From QHXQ01 sp045807745 (GTDB lineage Bacteria; Acidobacteriota; Blastocatellia; Pyrinomonadales; Pyrinomonadaceae): DNA of 64,000 bases. The stretch covers positions 165,955 through 229,954 of the forward strand of contig JBJMGT010000012.1 of the NCBI GenBank assembly GCA_045807745.1, written 5' to 3'. Below the pieces are notes generated by a model, which made no database searches, was not told the origin of the DNA, and saw nothing but the letters and a program-made list of their open reading frames with translations. Positions 20,406 through 28,627 of the stretch are shown piece after piece. Made by a program: the position numbers and the translations under genes. The stretch's first letter is position 1. Every line of letters starts with the position of its first letter.

Positions 20406-21419
20406 ATGGACTTGTTTGCCCGCACGCGCCAGCTTATAGACATCCCGTCGGTCAGCGGGGACGAGGCGGCCGTGGCGCGTTTCCTTGCGGCGCAGCTAGA
20501 GAGCGCGGGCTACAGAGTCGAGTTGCAGACAGTTGAGCGCGGGCGCGCGAATGTGATCGCGACAACCAAAGCGCGCCCGCGCATCGTGCTCTCGACGCAC
20601 ATGGACACAGTGCCGCCGCACATCGCGGCGAGTGAGGACGAGGCATATATTTACGGGCGCGGCGCGTGCGACGCGAAGGGCATTATCGCGGCGCAGTTGG
20701 CGGCGGCTGAACACTTGCGCGCGGGCGGCGTTGAAGAGCTTGGCCTGCTCTTCACGGTGGACGAAGAACTCGGCAGCCTCGGCGCGCGCGCGGCGAACGA
20801 ACACCCGTTGGCGCGCGCCTGCGAGTATCTGATCAACGGCGAGCCGACGGACAACTTACTCGCGGTCGGTTCAAAAGGCTCGCTGCGTGTGCGGCTGACG
20901 GCGACAGGGCGGGCCGCGCACTCGGCTTATCCCGAACAGGGCGCATCGGCGATTGAGCAACTGCTCGACGTACTAGCGGATGTGCGCGCGCACCCTTGGC
21001 CGCACGACGATTTCTTCGGCGCAACAACCTGCAACATCGGCACGATAGGCGGCGGCACGGCCCCGAATGTTATCGCCGCAGCGGCCGAGGCTGTGTTGCA
21101 GTTTCGCTTGGTGACTGATGCGGCGCAGGTATTAAAAGAGCTGGAACGAATGGCCGCAGGGCGCGTCGCGGTTGAAGTGCTATCGACTTCAGCGCCCGTG
21201 CGCCTGCATGCTGTTGACGATTTCGAGCAGAGCATCGTGCGCTTCACAACCGACATCCCTTACTTGTCACACTGGGGCCAGCCATTCCTGCTCGGCCCCG
21301 GCTCGATCCTCGACGCGCATACGGCGCACGAGCGCGTCAGTAAAAGGGAATTAGAGCGCGCCGTCGAGTTATACGTGCGGCTCGCGCGCGCACTGCTCAC
21401 GCGGGAGGCAGAACTGTGA
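20406..21419 (+). CDS. dapE: M20 deacylase, probable succinyl-diaminopimelate desuccinylase
   Basis: A 337-residue M20-family metallohydrolase. Zinc ligands and catalytic residues are visible: STHMDTVPPH (His65, Asp67), RGACDAKG (bridging Asp89), TVDEELG (Glu120 catalytic, Glu121 ligand), the dimerisation loop GRAAHSAYPE and the final His in ILDAHTAHE. It is shorter than E. coli DapE (375), nearer to ArgE/LysK-like deacylases. Placement between lysC and dapB, with dapD downstream, argues for desuccinylation of N-succinyl-LL-diaminopimelate. Its stop overlaps the GTG start of dapB (GTGA), indicating coupled translation. The family is certain; the exact substrate is inferred from context. Confidence 0.85.
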   Translation: MDLFARTRQLIDIPSVSGDEAAVARFLAAQLESAGYRVELQTVERGRANVIATTKARPRIVLSTHMDTVPPHIAASEDEAYIYGRGACDAKGIIAAQLAAAEHLRAGGVEELGLLFTVDEELGSLGARAANEHPLARACEYLINGEPTDNLLAVGSKGSLRVRLTATGRAAHSAYPEQGASAIEQLLDVLADVRAHPWPHDDFFGATTCNIGTIGGGTAPNVIAAAAEAVLQFRLVTDAAQVLKELERMAAGRVAVEVLSTSAPVRLHAVDDFEQSIVRFTTDIPYLSHWGQPFLLGPGSILDAHTAHERVSKRELERAVELYVRLARALLTREAEL

Positions 21420-22129
21420 AACTCGCACTATTCGGACACGGCGCGATGGGCCGGCTCGTCGAGGAGCGCGCCCGCAGCGAGGGGCACGAAGTTGCGCTCA
21501 TCATCACGTCAAACGATGCGGCACAGAGCGAGGATGCAATAATAGACCGGCTGCGCGGGCACGATGCCGCGATTGATTTTTCGGTGGCTGGCGCGGTGCT
21601 CGACAACGTGCACCTTGCTATGCGCGCCGGTGTGCCGCTCGTCGTCGGCACGACGGGCTGGCGCGAACAGGAAGAGGATGTGCGCCGGCTGGTCGCAGCG
21701 CAGAACGGCGCGCTCGTCTACGGCGCGAACTTCTCCGTCGGCGTCAACCTTTTCTATCGCGTGGTCGCGCGCGCAGCCGAGTTGTTTGCAAACTTCGATA
21801 CTTACGCGCCCTTTATCGAAGAAGCGCACCACGCGCGCAAACGCGACGCACCTTCGGGCACGGCGTTGAAACTGCGCGACCTGCTCGCCGCTGAGTACAC
21901 GCAGGACATTCCCGTCGCGAGCACGCGTGCTGGTTACATACCCGGCACGCATCGCGTCGGCTTCGACTCGGCGGCCGATCAAGTGTTGCTCACGCACACG
22001 GCGCGTTCGCGCGAGGGCTTTGCGGCGGGCGCGCTCGTCGCCGCGGGCTGGTTACAGGGGCGGCGCGGCGTCTACGAGTTCGGGCAGGTGATCGAAGAGC
22101 TGTTGAAAGAGAGGATGAAAGAGCAATGA
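21416..22129 (+). CDS. dapB: 4-hydroxy-tetrahydrodipicolinate reductase
   Basis: A 237-residue NAD(P)H-dependent reductase in lysine/diaminopimelate synthesis. It starts KLALFGHGAMGRLV (Rossmann loop) and contains PLVVGTTGW, GANFSVGVNLFY and the substrate-site signature EEAHHARKRDAPSGTAL. It is shorter than the E. coli enzyme (273), within range for compact DapB proteins. The GTG start overlaps the dapE stop, and its own stop overlaps the dapA start (ATGA), so all three are translationally linked. Confidence 0.95.
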   Translation: MKLALFGHGAMGRLVEERARSEGHEVALIITSNDAAQSEDAIIDRLRGHDAAIDFSVAGAVLDNVHLAMRAGVPLVVGTTGWREQEEDVRRLVAAQNGALVYGANFSVGVNLFYRVVARAAELFANFDTYAPFIEEAHHARKRDAPSGTALKLRDLLAAEYTQDIPVASTRAGYIPGTHRVGFDSAADQVLLTHTARSREGFAAGALVAAGWLQGRRGVYEFGQVIEELLKERMKEQ

Positions 22130-23049
22130 CCATGAACGTCGAATGGCTGCGCGGCTGCGCGACGGCGCTCGTCACGCCGTTCACACAGGCCGGCGCGGTT
22201 GACCTTGAGACTTTCCGCGCGCTCGTCGAGCGACAGATCGCGGGCGGCATTAAGTTGCTCGTGCCCTGCGGCACGACGGGCGAGAGCGTGACGATGACGG
22301 AAGAGGAGAAGCACGCGGTCATCCGCGCGACGGTCGAGGTGGCGCACGGGCGCGCGCACGTCATCGCCGGCACGGGCAGCAACAACACCGCCCACGTCGT
22401 CGAGCAATCGCGCGAAGCGAAATTCCTGGGCGTCGATGCCGTGCTCGTCGTCGCGCCCTACTACAACAAGCCGACACAGAGCGGTCTCTATGCGCACTTC
22501 CGCGCCGTCGCTGAAGCAGTCGATGGCTTGCCCGTCGTGCTCTACAACGTGCCCGGTCGCACCTCTTCCAACATCTCGGCGGAGACGACCATGAGGCTTG
22601 CGCGCGACTGCGAGAACGTCGTGGCGACGAAAGAAGCGTCGGGCAATCTCGCGCAGATCATGACGATCTTGAAAGACCGGCCGGCTAACTTCCGTGTGCT
22701 CTCTGGTGATGATGCGATGACATTGGCGATGGTCGCGCTCGGCGCGGATGGTCTCGTCTCGGTCGCATCGAACGAAGCGCCCGATCTGTTCGCGCAGTTG
22801 CTTGGTGCGATGCTTGCCGGCGAGTGGGACACAGCGCGCGCTTTGCACTATCGGTTGTTGCCATTGATGGATGTGAACTTCATCGAGTCGAGTCCGGGGC
22901 CGGTCAAGGCAGCGCTGGCGATGATGGGTTTGTGTGAGGAGCAGTTTCGCTTGCCGCTCGTACCCGTTGAGGAGAAGAGTCGCGCGCGCGTGCGCGAAGT
23001 GATCACGGAATTGGGCCTGTTGAAGGGAACGACGCATGTCGCTGCGTGA
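22126..23049 (+). CDS. dapA: 4-hydroxy-tetrahydrodipicolinate synthase
   Basis: A 307-residue TIM-barrel aldolase that condenses pyruvate with aspartate semialdehyde. Key residues are visible: the pyruvate-binding PCGTTGES loop, YYNKPTQSGLYAHF, Tyr140 in VLYNVPGRTS and the Schiff-base Lys169 in VVATKEASG. Length is normal. It begins with a 4-base overlap with dapB and ends with a 14-base overlap into dapD. The first residues (MTMNVEW) leave a second in-frame ATG at 22132 as an alternative start. Confidence 0.96.
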   Translation: MTMNVEWLRGCATALVTPFTQAGAVDLETFRALVERQIAGGIKLLVPCGTTGESVTMTEEEKHAVIRATVEVAHGRAHVIAGTGSNNTAHVVEQSREAKFLGVDAVLVVAPYYNKPTQSGLYAHFRAVAEAVDGLPVVLYNVPGRTSSNISAETTMRLARDCENVVATKEASGNLAQIMTILKDRPANFRVLSGDDAMTLAMVALGADGLVSVASNEAPDLFAQLLGAMLAGEWDTARALHYRLLPLMDVNFIESSPGPVKAALAMMGLCEEQFRLPLVPVEEKSRARVREVITELGLLKGTTHVAA

Positions 23050-23872
23050 GCGGATCGAAGCGCTGCATGCGCAAAGTAAGACCGAGTTTGCGGCTGAGGA
23101 CTGCACGCTGTTTGCTGAGTTCAAGGCGGCGCTCAATCGCGGCGAGATACGCGCCGCCGAGCGCGATGCGCAGGGCCGCTGGCGCACGAACGCATGGGTC
23201 AAGCAAGGCATCCTGCTGGGCTTTCGCATGGGCGCGCTCGCCGATATGTCGCCCAAGGATCGCAGCCTCGTCTTCTATGACAAAGACACTTATCCGGTGC
23301 GCGCGACGGAGATTGATGAGCGCGTGCGCATCGTGCCCGGCGGGTCGAGCGTGCGCGACGGCGCGTACCTCGCGCCCGGTGTCGTCCTGATGCCGCCGAT
23401 GTATGTAAACGTCGGCGCGTATGTGGACGAGGACACGATGATCGACAGCCACGCGCTGGTCGGTTCGTGCGCGCAAGTGGGGAAGCGTGTACACATCTCG
23501 GCTGCCGCACAGATCGGTGGTGTGTTAGAGCCGGTCGGCGCTGTGCCGGTCGTGATCGAAGATGATGTGCTCGTCGGCGGCAACTGCGGCGTCTATGAAG
23601 GGACAATCGTGCGCGCGGGCGCGGTGCTTGCGCCGGGCACGATCCTGACCGGTGCGACGCCCGTCTATGATCTCGTGCGCGAGCAAATTTATCGGCGCAC
23701 CGATGACATGCAACTTGAGATTCCGGCCGGCGCGGTCGTCGTGCCCGGCGCGCGCGCGGTGACGACGGAGCGCGGGCGCGAGTGGAATCTTTCGCTCTAT
23801 GCGCCAGTGATCGTGAAGTACCGCGACGAGAAGACGGATCGCTCCGTCCAGTTGGAAGATTTTTTGCGCTGA
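23036..23872 (+). CDS. dapD: Tetrahydrodipicolinate N-succinyltransferase
   Basis: A 278-residue acyltransferase of the left-handed beta-helix type that succinylates tetrahydrodipicolinate. The N-terminal helical domain (RERIEALHAQSK) is followed by hexapeptide-repeat coils (VRDGAYLAPGVVLMPPMYVN, VGAYVDEDTMID, HISAAAQIGGVLEP, GTIVRAGAVLAPGTILTG). Length matches E. coli DapD (274). Its presence together with dapE shows that this organism uses the succinylase branch rather than the dehydrogenase branch. It overlaps dapA by 14 bases and is followed after 14 bases by a secreted protein gene. Confidence 0.96.
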   Translation: MSLRERIEALHAQSKTEFAAEDCTLFAEFKAALNRGEIRAAERDAQGRWRTNAWVKQGILLGFRMGALADMSPKDRSLVFYDKDTYPVRATEIDERVRIVPGGSSVRDGAYLAPGVVLMPPMYVNVGAYVDEDTMIDSHALVGSCAQVGKRVHISAAAQIGGVLEPVGAVPVVIEDDVLVGGNCGVYEGTIVRAGAVLAPGTILTGATPVYDLVREQIYRRTDDMQLEIPAGAVVVPGARAVTTERGREWNLSLYAPVIVKYRDEKTDRSVQLEDFLR

Positions 23873-23886
23873 CTGAGGGCGGCTAC

Positions 23887-24720
23887 ATGATTAACGGACG
23901 TGCGAACCTGATGACCTCACTTTGCGTTGCCTCTTTGTTTCTGTGCTCGACCATTGCCGCATCCGCACAGACGAATATTCCGGGCGCGCGGAAGTTTGAT
24001 GAGTTCGGTGACGTTGCCGCCTCGGATATTGCGGCCCGCCTCGATGGTTTTGCGAATGAGCTACAGAATCAGCCGGGCGCGCGCGGATTTGTCATTGCCT
24101 ATCGTAGCCGCCGCGATCTGCCCGGATTGAGCGGCAGACTTGTGAATTTGATGCGGTCTTATTTAGTAGAGACACGCGGACTCGCGGCGGAGCGCGTCGT
24201 AGGCGTTGACGGCGGGGTCGCTGGGTGTGTCATCCAAGAGCTTTGGGTTGTGCCGGTCGGCGCGACGCCGACGCCGAGAAGCGATGCTTACCAGACCGAA
24301 TTTGAAGATACGGACGCAGCGCGGAAATTTGACGAGGCCCCGCTCTCCGCTGAATCATCTTACTATCAAAGCATCCGCCATTCGCTCGAAGGGTTCGCCA
24401 ACGCGCTGAGGCGAGAGCCGCGTGCAAGCGCCTACCTCATCGCCTACTCGGAATATTGGGTTTACAGATCGGTGGAGGAAGACAACAAAGGGGTGAAGCG
24501 GACGCACCGGAGTGTCAATCGTGATCCTCCGGGGGCGGCGCGGCACGCATTGGCGAGGGTAAAAGCGGAGTTGGTAAAAAGGTACGGCGTAGCACCGGCG
24601 CGGATCAAATTGATAGACGGCGGCTACCGTAAATGGAGCCAGATGGAACTATGGATCGTCCCGCGCGGCGAACACGTGCCGCTGCCGACACCCAACGCAT
24701 TCCCTAAAGAGCGCGGATGA
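23887..24720 (+). CDS. Secreted protein with two tandem 'ARKFDE...ELWIVP' repeats
   Basis: A 277-residue exported protein (signal peptide cut after SAQ). The ATG at 23887 follows the dapD stop by 14 bases; an earlier in-frame start at 23782 would lie inside dapD. The mature part is an internal duplication: both halves begin ARKFDE, run through a helix (ARLDGFANELQNQPGARGFV; SLEGFANALRREPRASAYL) and end in an RVVGVDGG/RIKLIDGG turn followed by QELWVVPVGA or MELWIVPRGE. This repeat type is common in Blastocatellia and somewhat resembles OmpA-like C-termini, but its function is unknown. The stop overlaps the aminotransferase start (ATGA). Its place inside a biosynthetic operon is odd. Confidence 0.85.
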   Translation: MINGRANLMTSLCVASLFLCSTIAASAQTNIPGARKFDEFGDVAASDIAARLDGFANELQNQPGARGFVIAYRSRRDLPGLSGRLVNLMRSYLVETRGLAAERVVGVDGGVAGCVIQELWVVPVGATPTPRSDAYQTEFEDTDAARKFDEAPLSAESSYYQSIRHSLEGFANALRREPRASAYLIAYSEYWVYRSVEEDNKGVKRTHRSVNRDPPGAARHALARVKAELVKRYGVAPARIKLIDGGYRKWSQMELWIVPRGEHVPLPTPNAFPKERG

Positions 24721-25898
24721 CACGACACGAGCAAAACTTTTCGCCGGGCGCGCGCCCGTTCGCGCCGCCGGCGCGGCTGCGCGGGATAGAGAAGAGCATG
24801 ATCCGGCAGGTCTTTGACCGCGCCCGGCCGGGCAGCATCAATCTCGGCTTAGGCGAGCCGGACTTGCCGACGCCCGACGTGATCCGGCGCGAGGCCGCCC
24901 GCGTCGTCCTTGAAGAACAGAACGGCTACACCACGCACGCTGGGCTACCTGCCTTGCGCGCGCGCGTCGCCGCCGATTATCCGTTGCTGCAAAACGATCC
25001 CGACCGCGTCGTCATCACCGCCGGGTCGCAGGAGGCGCTCTATCTGGCGCTGTTGACGCTGGTGGACGAGGGCGACGAAGTCTTGCTCCCCGATCCCGGT
25101 TTCGTCGCCTATCCGACCATTGTGCGCATGGCGGGCGGCGTGCCGGTCTTTTATCGGCTGCCGGCCGCAGGTGACTTTGCTTTCGATGCGGATGACTTTC
25201 ACCAACGCGTGTCGCCGCGCACGAAAGTGGTTGTATGCATCAGCCCATCGAACCCGACTGGGTGCGTGCTGACAGATGAAGACATGGCGGCGATGGCCGC
25301 GGCGCTCGCAGGCACGAACGCCTATGCCGTCAGCGACGAAATCTATCGCGAGCTTTACTACATGCCGCAGCGCCCGCCGACATTTTCTGACCACTACGCG
25401 CGCACGATCGTCATCAGTGGGCTGTCTAAATCGATGAGCATGACCGGCTGGCGACTGGGTTGGCTGTGCGGCAACGCGGCCGTCGTCCGCAGCGCGCTCG
25501 TCCTGCACGGTTACACGACGACCTGCGCCTCGACCGTCTCACAGAAGGCCGCGCTCGCCGCGTGGAGTGATGAGGCAGAAGTAGCGCGGCAAGAGTTCCG
25601 CCGCACGTTCCGCGCGCGGCGCGATCATCTGTTGTCGTTGCTCAAAAACGAATTAAACTTGCGTGTGGTCGAGCCACAGGGCGCTTTCTACACGATGGTG
25701 GACGTAAGCGCCTATGGCGACGCGATGAAAGTAACTGAAACTCTGCTGGCGCACGGTGTCATAACCGTACCCGGCGCGGCGTTCGGGCGTGAGGGCGAAG
25801 GTTTCTTGCGCGTCTCGTTCTGCGCCGACCGCGAAACGTTGACTGAAGGCGTGCGCCGCATGGGACAGGCATTGGCGAGCATGACCGGCGCGCGCTAG
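24717..25898 (+). CDS. Class I/II PLP aminotransferase, probable DapC role
   Basis: A 393-residue fold-type I aminotransferase. Visible motifs are SINLGLGEPDLPTPDVI, NGYTTHAGLPALRARVA, ITAGSQEALYLAL, SPSNPTGCVL, VSDEIYRELYY and the PLP-binding Lys238 in SGLSKSMSMTGWRLGW, with the substrate-carboxylate Arg in FLRVSFCA. It belongs to the AspC/DapC-like Igamma group; motifs alone do not fix the substrate. In an operon with lysC, dapE, dapB, dapA and dapD it would fill the only missing transamination step (N-succinyl-2-amino-6-ketopimelate to succinyl-diaminopimelate). It starts with a 4-base overlap with the secreted-protein gene. Confidence 0.88.
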   Translation: MTRHEQNFSPGARPFAPPARLRGIEKSMIRQVFDRARPGSINLGLGEPDLPTPDVIRREAARVVLEEQNGYTTHAGLPALRARVAADYPLLQNDPDRVVITAGSQEALYLALLTLVDEGDEVLLPDPGFVAYPTIVRMAGGVPVFYRLPAAGDFAFDADDFHQRVSPRTKVVVCISPSNPTGCVLTDEDMAAMAAALAGTNAYAVSDEIYRELYYMPQRPPTFSDHYARTIVISGLSKSMSMTGWRLGWLCGNAAVVRSALVLHGYTTTCASTVSQKAALAAWSDEAEVARQEFRRTFRARRDHLLSLLKNELNLRVVEPQGAFYTMVDVSAYGDAMKVTETLLAHGVITVPGAAFGREGEGFLRVSFCADRETLTEGVRRMGQALASMTGAR

Positions 25899-25943
25899 AT
25901 CGCTTGCAGACTGGGCTGCACAAATCCACGCAAGCAGGAATGG

Positions 25944-26399
25944 ATGAACATGAACGAGCAAACGGCCGCAACAGACGCACCTTTGTCTGAGCCGACAAGC
26001 GCGTTGTTAAAGGAGGTGCGGCACAAGCTTCTGCGCCAGCACAAGGTGTTGTTGGACGACGAGCGCGCCGCCTATGAGCGCGTCCACGGGCGCGTGCCGA
26101 GCGGCGAGTTGCTGCAACTCGTCATCAGCGATGAACAGTTCGCATGGCTGCACGCGCTCTCCGAGTTGATCGTGCGGATCGATGAGTTGTTTGATGAAGT
26201 TGAATCGACAACTGAGCCGGGCGCGCAAAGTCTCTTGACGCAAGCCCGCGCGTTGCTCGTGCCGGCGGACACGGGCGGAGAGTTCGCGCGCAAGTATCAA
26301 GCGGCGCTGCAACGCGAGCCGGCGGCCGTGTTGGCGCACGCGGAACTGGCCCGGCTGTTGGCCACGAAGAACGCTAAACAGGAGAACGACGCGCGATGA
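25944..26399 (+). CDS. Conserved hypothetical helical protein
   Basis: A 151-residue all-helical protein without signal peptide or membrane segment. The sequence (TSALLKEVRHKLLRQHKVLL, ISDEQFAWLHALSELIVRID, LDDERAAYERVHG) has the feel of a small conserved hypothetical family in soil bacteria, and I cannot assign a function. It follows the aminotransferase after 45 bases and overlaps the DUF5996 gene by 4 bases (ATGA), so these two genes are translated together and may be the tail of the lysine operon or a separate pair. Confidence 0.8.
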   Translation: MNMNEQTAATDAPLSEPTSALLKEVRHKLLRQHKVLLDDERAAYERVHGRVPSGELLQLVISDEQFAWLHALSELIVRIDELFDEVESTTEPGAQSLLTQARALLVPADTGGEFARKYQAALQREPAAVLAHAELARLLATKNAKQENDAR

Positions 26400-27292
26400 G
26401 TAATGAGATATGGCCGGCGCTGCCTTACGCGGATTGGCAGGACACGTGTGCGACGTTGCACATGTGGACGCAGGTGGTCGGCAAGATTCGGCTCGCGCAG
26501 ACGCCGCTCGTCAATCATTGGTGGAACGTGCCGCTCTATGTAACCGCGCGCGGGCTGACAACTTCGGCGATCCCTTACGGCGCACGCACCTTTGAGATCG
26601 ACTTCGACTTCATCGCACACGAGTTGCTCATCAAATGTGACGACGGTGCGACCGAGACCATCCCGCTCGTGCCGCAATCCGTTGCCGACTTTTATCACGC
26701 AGTGCTGGCGGCCCTCGGTGCGCTCGGCATGGAGATCAAGCTTTGGCCGACGCCGGTGGAAGTGCCCGACCCCATCCCGTTCGAGCAGGACACACAGCAC
26801 GCGGCTTATGATCCTGAATATGCCAATCGTTTCTGGCGCGTACTGGTGCAGGCGGACAGAGTCTTTAAGGAGTTTCGCGCGCGCTTTATCGGCAAGTGCA
26901 GCCCGGTGCATTTCTTCTGGGGCAGCTTCGATTTGGCCGTGACGCGCTTTTCGGGTCGGCGCGCGCCGGAGCGTGTGGATGCAGACGCGATCACGCGCGA
27001 GGCTTACTCGCACGAAGTCATCAGTCACGGCTTCTGGCCCGGCAGCGCCGCCTTCCCGCAGCCCGCGTTCTACTCTTACACTGCGCCTGCGCCGCCCGGC
27101 TTAGAGGCTGAGCTGGTGCGCCCGGCCGCTGCCTACTACAGCACGGAGCTGAAAGAGTTTTTGCTCTCGTATGAGGACGTGCGCCGGGCGACAGCGCCCG
27201 ACGCGGCGCTGCTCGACTTTCTGCAAAGCACCTACGAGGCGGGCGCAAAGCGCGCCGGTTGGCCGCGCGCCGAATTAGAGCAGGCGCGTTGA
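26396..27292 (+). CDS. DUF5996 family protein
   Basis: A 298-residue protein matching the DUF5996 pattern: WPALPYADWQDTCATLHMWT, VGKIRLAQTPLVNHWWNVPL, FWRVLVQADRVFKEFR, KCSPVHFFWGSFDLAVTRFS and the His-rich EVISHGFWPG. Conserved His, Trp and Asp residues hint at an enzyme, but no activity is known to me for the family. It has a 4-base overlap with the preceding hypothetical gene. Length is typical for the family. Confidence 0.88.
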   Translation: MSNEIWPALPYADWQDTCATLHMWTQVVGKIRLAQTPLVNHWWNVPLYVTARGLTTSAIPYGARTFEIDFDFIAHELLIKCDDGATETIPLVPQSVADFYHAVLAALGALGMEIKLWPTPVEVPDPIPFEQDTQHAAYDPEYANRFWRVLVQADRVFKEFRARFIGKCSPVHFFWGSFDLAVTRFSGRRAPERVDADAITREAYSHEVISHGFWPGSAAFPQPAFYSYTAPAPPGLEAELVRPAAAYYSTELKEFLLSYEDVRRATAPDAALLDFLQSTYEAGAKRAGWPRAELEQAR

Positions 27293-27322
27293 GCACAAAG
27301 CTTGCGCGCACCTCCAGCGCGG

Positions 27323-27691
27323 CTACTTCGTGACGATGATGACGCCGGCCATGTCGTGCCCGCCCTTGCTGCCGTGGAAGGTGCAGTAGTAAGCGTAGCG
27401 CCCCGGCTTGTCGAACTTATGGCTGAACGTCTGCCCGGCCGAGAGCGTGTCGGACTCGAACGCGCCTTTGTCAGCCGTAATCGTATGCGCGCCCTCTTTG
27501 TTCTCCCAAGTGACAGTCGTGCCCGCCTTGACGCTGAGCGTGCGCGGCTCGAATTTCACGTTGCTCACCGTGACGGTGGTGGGCGCGGGCTGCGTGGGCT
27601 GCGCGGTCGCGTGCTGTTGCGACGGCGCGGCTAGAGCAGTTAGACAACAGAGCGCGCAGAGGGCGAGTAGTGTACGTTGGCCGGATTTCAT
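27323..27691 (-). CDS. Plastocyanin-like cupredoxin
   Basis: A 122-residue exported blue-copper protein. The signal peptide (SGQRTLLALCALCCLTALAA) is followed by a cupredoxin domain: VTVSNVKFEPRTLSVKAGTT, WENKEGAHTITAD with the first His ligand, and YYCTFHGSKGGHDM with the Cys, His and Met ligands. This is the type I copper site of plastocyanin/amicyanin-like electron carriers. It is divergent from the methyltransferase gene. The electron partner is unknown; a type II NADH dehydrogenase and a DM13 protein lie within 3 kb. Confidence 0.92.
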   Translation of the reverse strand: MKSGQRTLLALCALCCLTALAAPSQQHATAQPTQPAPTTVTVSNVKFEPRTLSVKAGTTVTWENKEGAHTITADKGAFESDTLSAGQTFSHKFDKPGRYAYYCTFHGSKGGHDMAGVIIVTK

Positions 27692-27844
27692 GAGGTCTCA
27701 ACTCTCCTGTAGGATAGATTGACCGGGCCCGAGCGTGGCGGCCCGTATTGCCGAAGCGGCCGGGAGAGTATGCCGTGTGCACGGCGCATGTCAACGAAGT
27801 CTGACAGCAAGAGCGAATCTGTCAGGCGATGGTGCGAATAGATC

Positions 27845-28489
27845 ATGGATGAAGCACAAGCAGAATTAGCCGCCAGCTACGACCGCGTCGCGCGGCAGTA
27901 CGCGGCTGAATACTTCGATGAGTTCGCGCACAAGCCGTTCGATTGCGCGCTGCTCGATGGGTTCGCCGCGGAGGTGCGCGGGCAAGGACTTGTGTGCGAG
28001 ATCGGTTGCGGCCCCGGTCAGGTCGCACGCTACCTGCGCGCTCGCGGGGTAGAGATGCACGGCGTCGATCTGTCTGAGGAGATGGTCAACCATGCGCGCC
28101 GGTTGAACCCGGACATCACGTTTGCGCAAGGCGACATGCTGGCGCTCGATGCAGGCGACGCCACGTTCGCCGGTCTCATCTCGTTCTACGCCATCATTCA
28201 TCTCAAACGCGGGGAAGTCACGCGCGCCCTCGGCGAGCTGTGGCGTGTGCTGCGGCCGGGCGCGCCCGTGCTCATCTCGTTCCACGGCGGTGCGGGCGAG
28301 GTGCGCCGGGCCGAGTGGTACGGCGAGCCTGTCTCCGTCTGCGTCACGCTATTCACCAGCGAGGAGATGTCGGGCTATCTCAAGGCGGCCGGTTTCGTCT
28401 GTGAACACATCTTCGAGCGCGCGCCGTATCCGTTCGAGTATCCGACCCCACGTCTTTACGCCCGCGCACGCAAACCGGCGACGATGTAA
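27845..28489 (+). CDS. Class I SAM-dependent methyltransferase
   Basis: A 214-residue methyltransferase. Motif I is VCEIGCGPGQVARYLRARGV and the acidic residue after it is in HGVDLS. Motif II/III features are FAQGDMLALDAGDATFAGL and FYAIIHLKRGEVTRAL, then LGELWRVLRPGAPVLISFH. It belongs to the broad Methyltransf_11/25 group, many of which modify small molecules. The substrate cannot be told. It is convergent with the NADH dehydrogenase gene; the 140-base space between them holds a strong hairpin. Confidence 0.9.
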   Translation: MDEAQAELAASYDRVARQYAAEYFDEFAHKPFDCALLDGFAAEVRGQGLVCEIGCGPGQVARYLRARGVEMHGVDLSEEMVNHARRLNPDITFAQGDMLALDAGDATFAGLISFYAIIHLKRGEVTRALGELWRVLRPGAPVLISFHGGAGEVRRAEWYGEPVSVCVTLFTSEEMSGYLKAAGFVCEHIFERAPYPFEYPTPRLYARARKPATM

Positions 28490-28532
28490 TGATTGGTATT
28501 AACTTGCAGGTGCAGCAGGCGCGGCCGGCTTT

Positions 28533-28589
28533 AACATAGAGAACACAGAGACACAGAGGGCACAGAGAGTTGATCTGCTCTGTGCCCTC
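28533..28589. repeat. Inverted repeat between convergent genes (CACAGAG family)
   Basis: A perfect 12-base stem GAGGGCACAGAG (28556-28567) / CTCTGTGCCCTC (28578-28589) with a 10-base loop. AACATA (28533-28538) continues the pairing with TATGTT after a bulge of repeated ACACAGAG words. It sits between the convergent methyltransferase and NADH dehydrogenase genes, so it could act as a two-way terminator, although no T-run follows. It shares its core word GGCACA with the hairpin at 53000-53061. Confidence 0.8.
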
Positions 28590-28627
28590 TATGTTGAGAT
28601 GATTGCACGCTACAGACGACCGCGCAG

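Noticed and set aside
22072..23256. 394-codon minus-strand open frame opposite dapB, dapA and dapD
   Set aside because: Arg/His-rich antisense translation across three conserved genes; no ribosome binding site or domain.
27736..27752. Sigma-54-like TGGCGGCCCGTATTGCC upstream of the methyltransferase
   Set aside because: The GG-to-GC distance is one base too long and the central CAC is missing.
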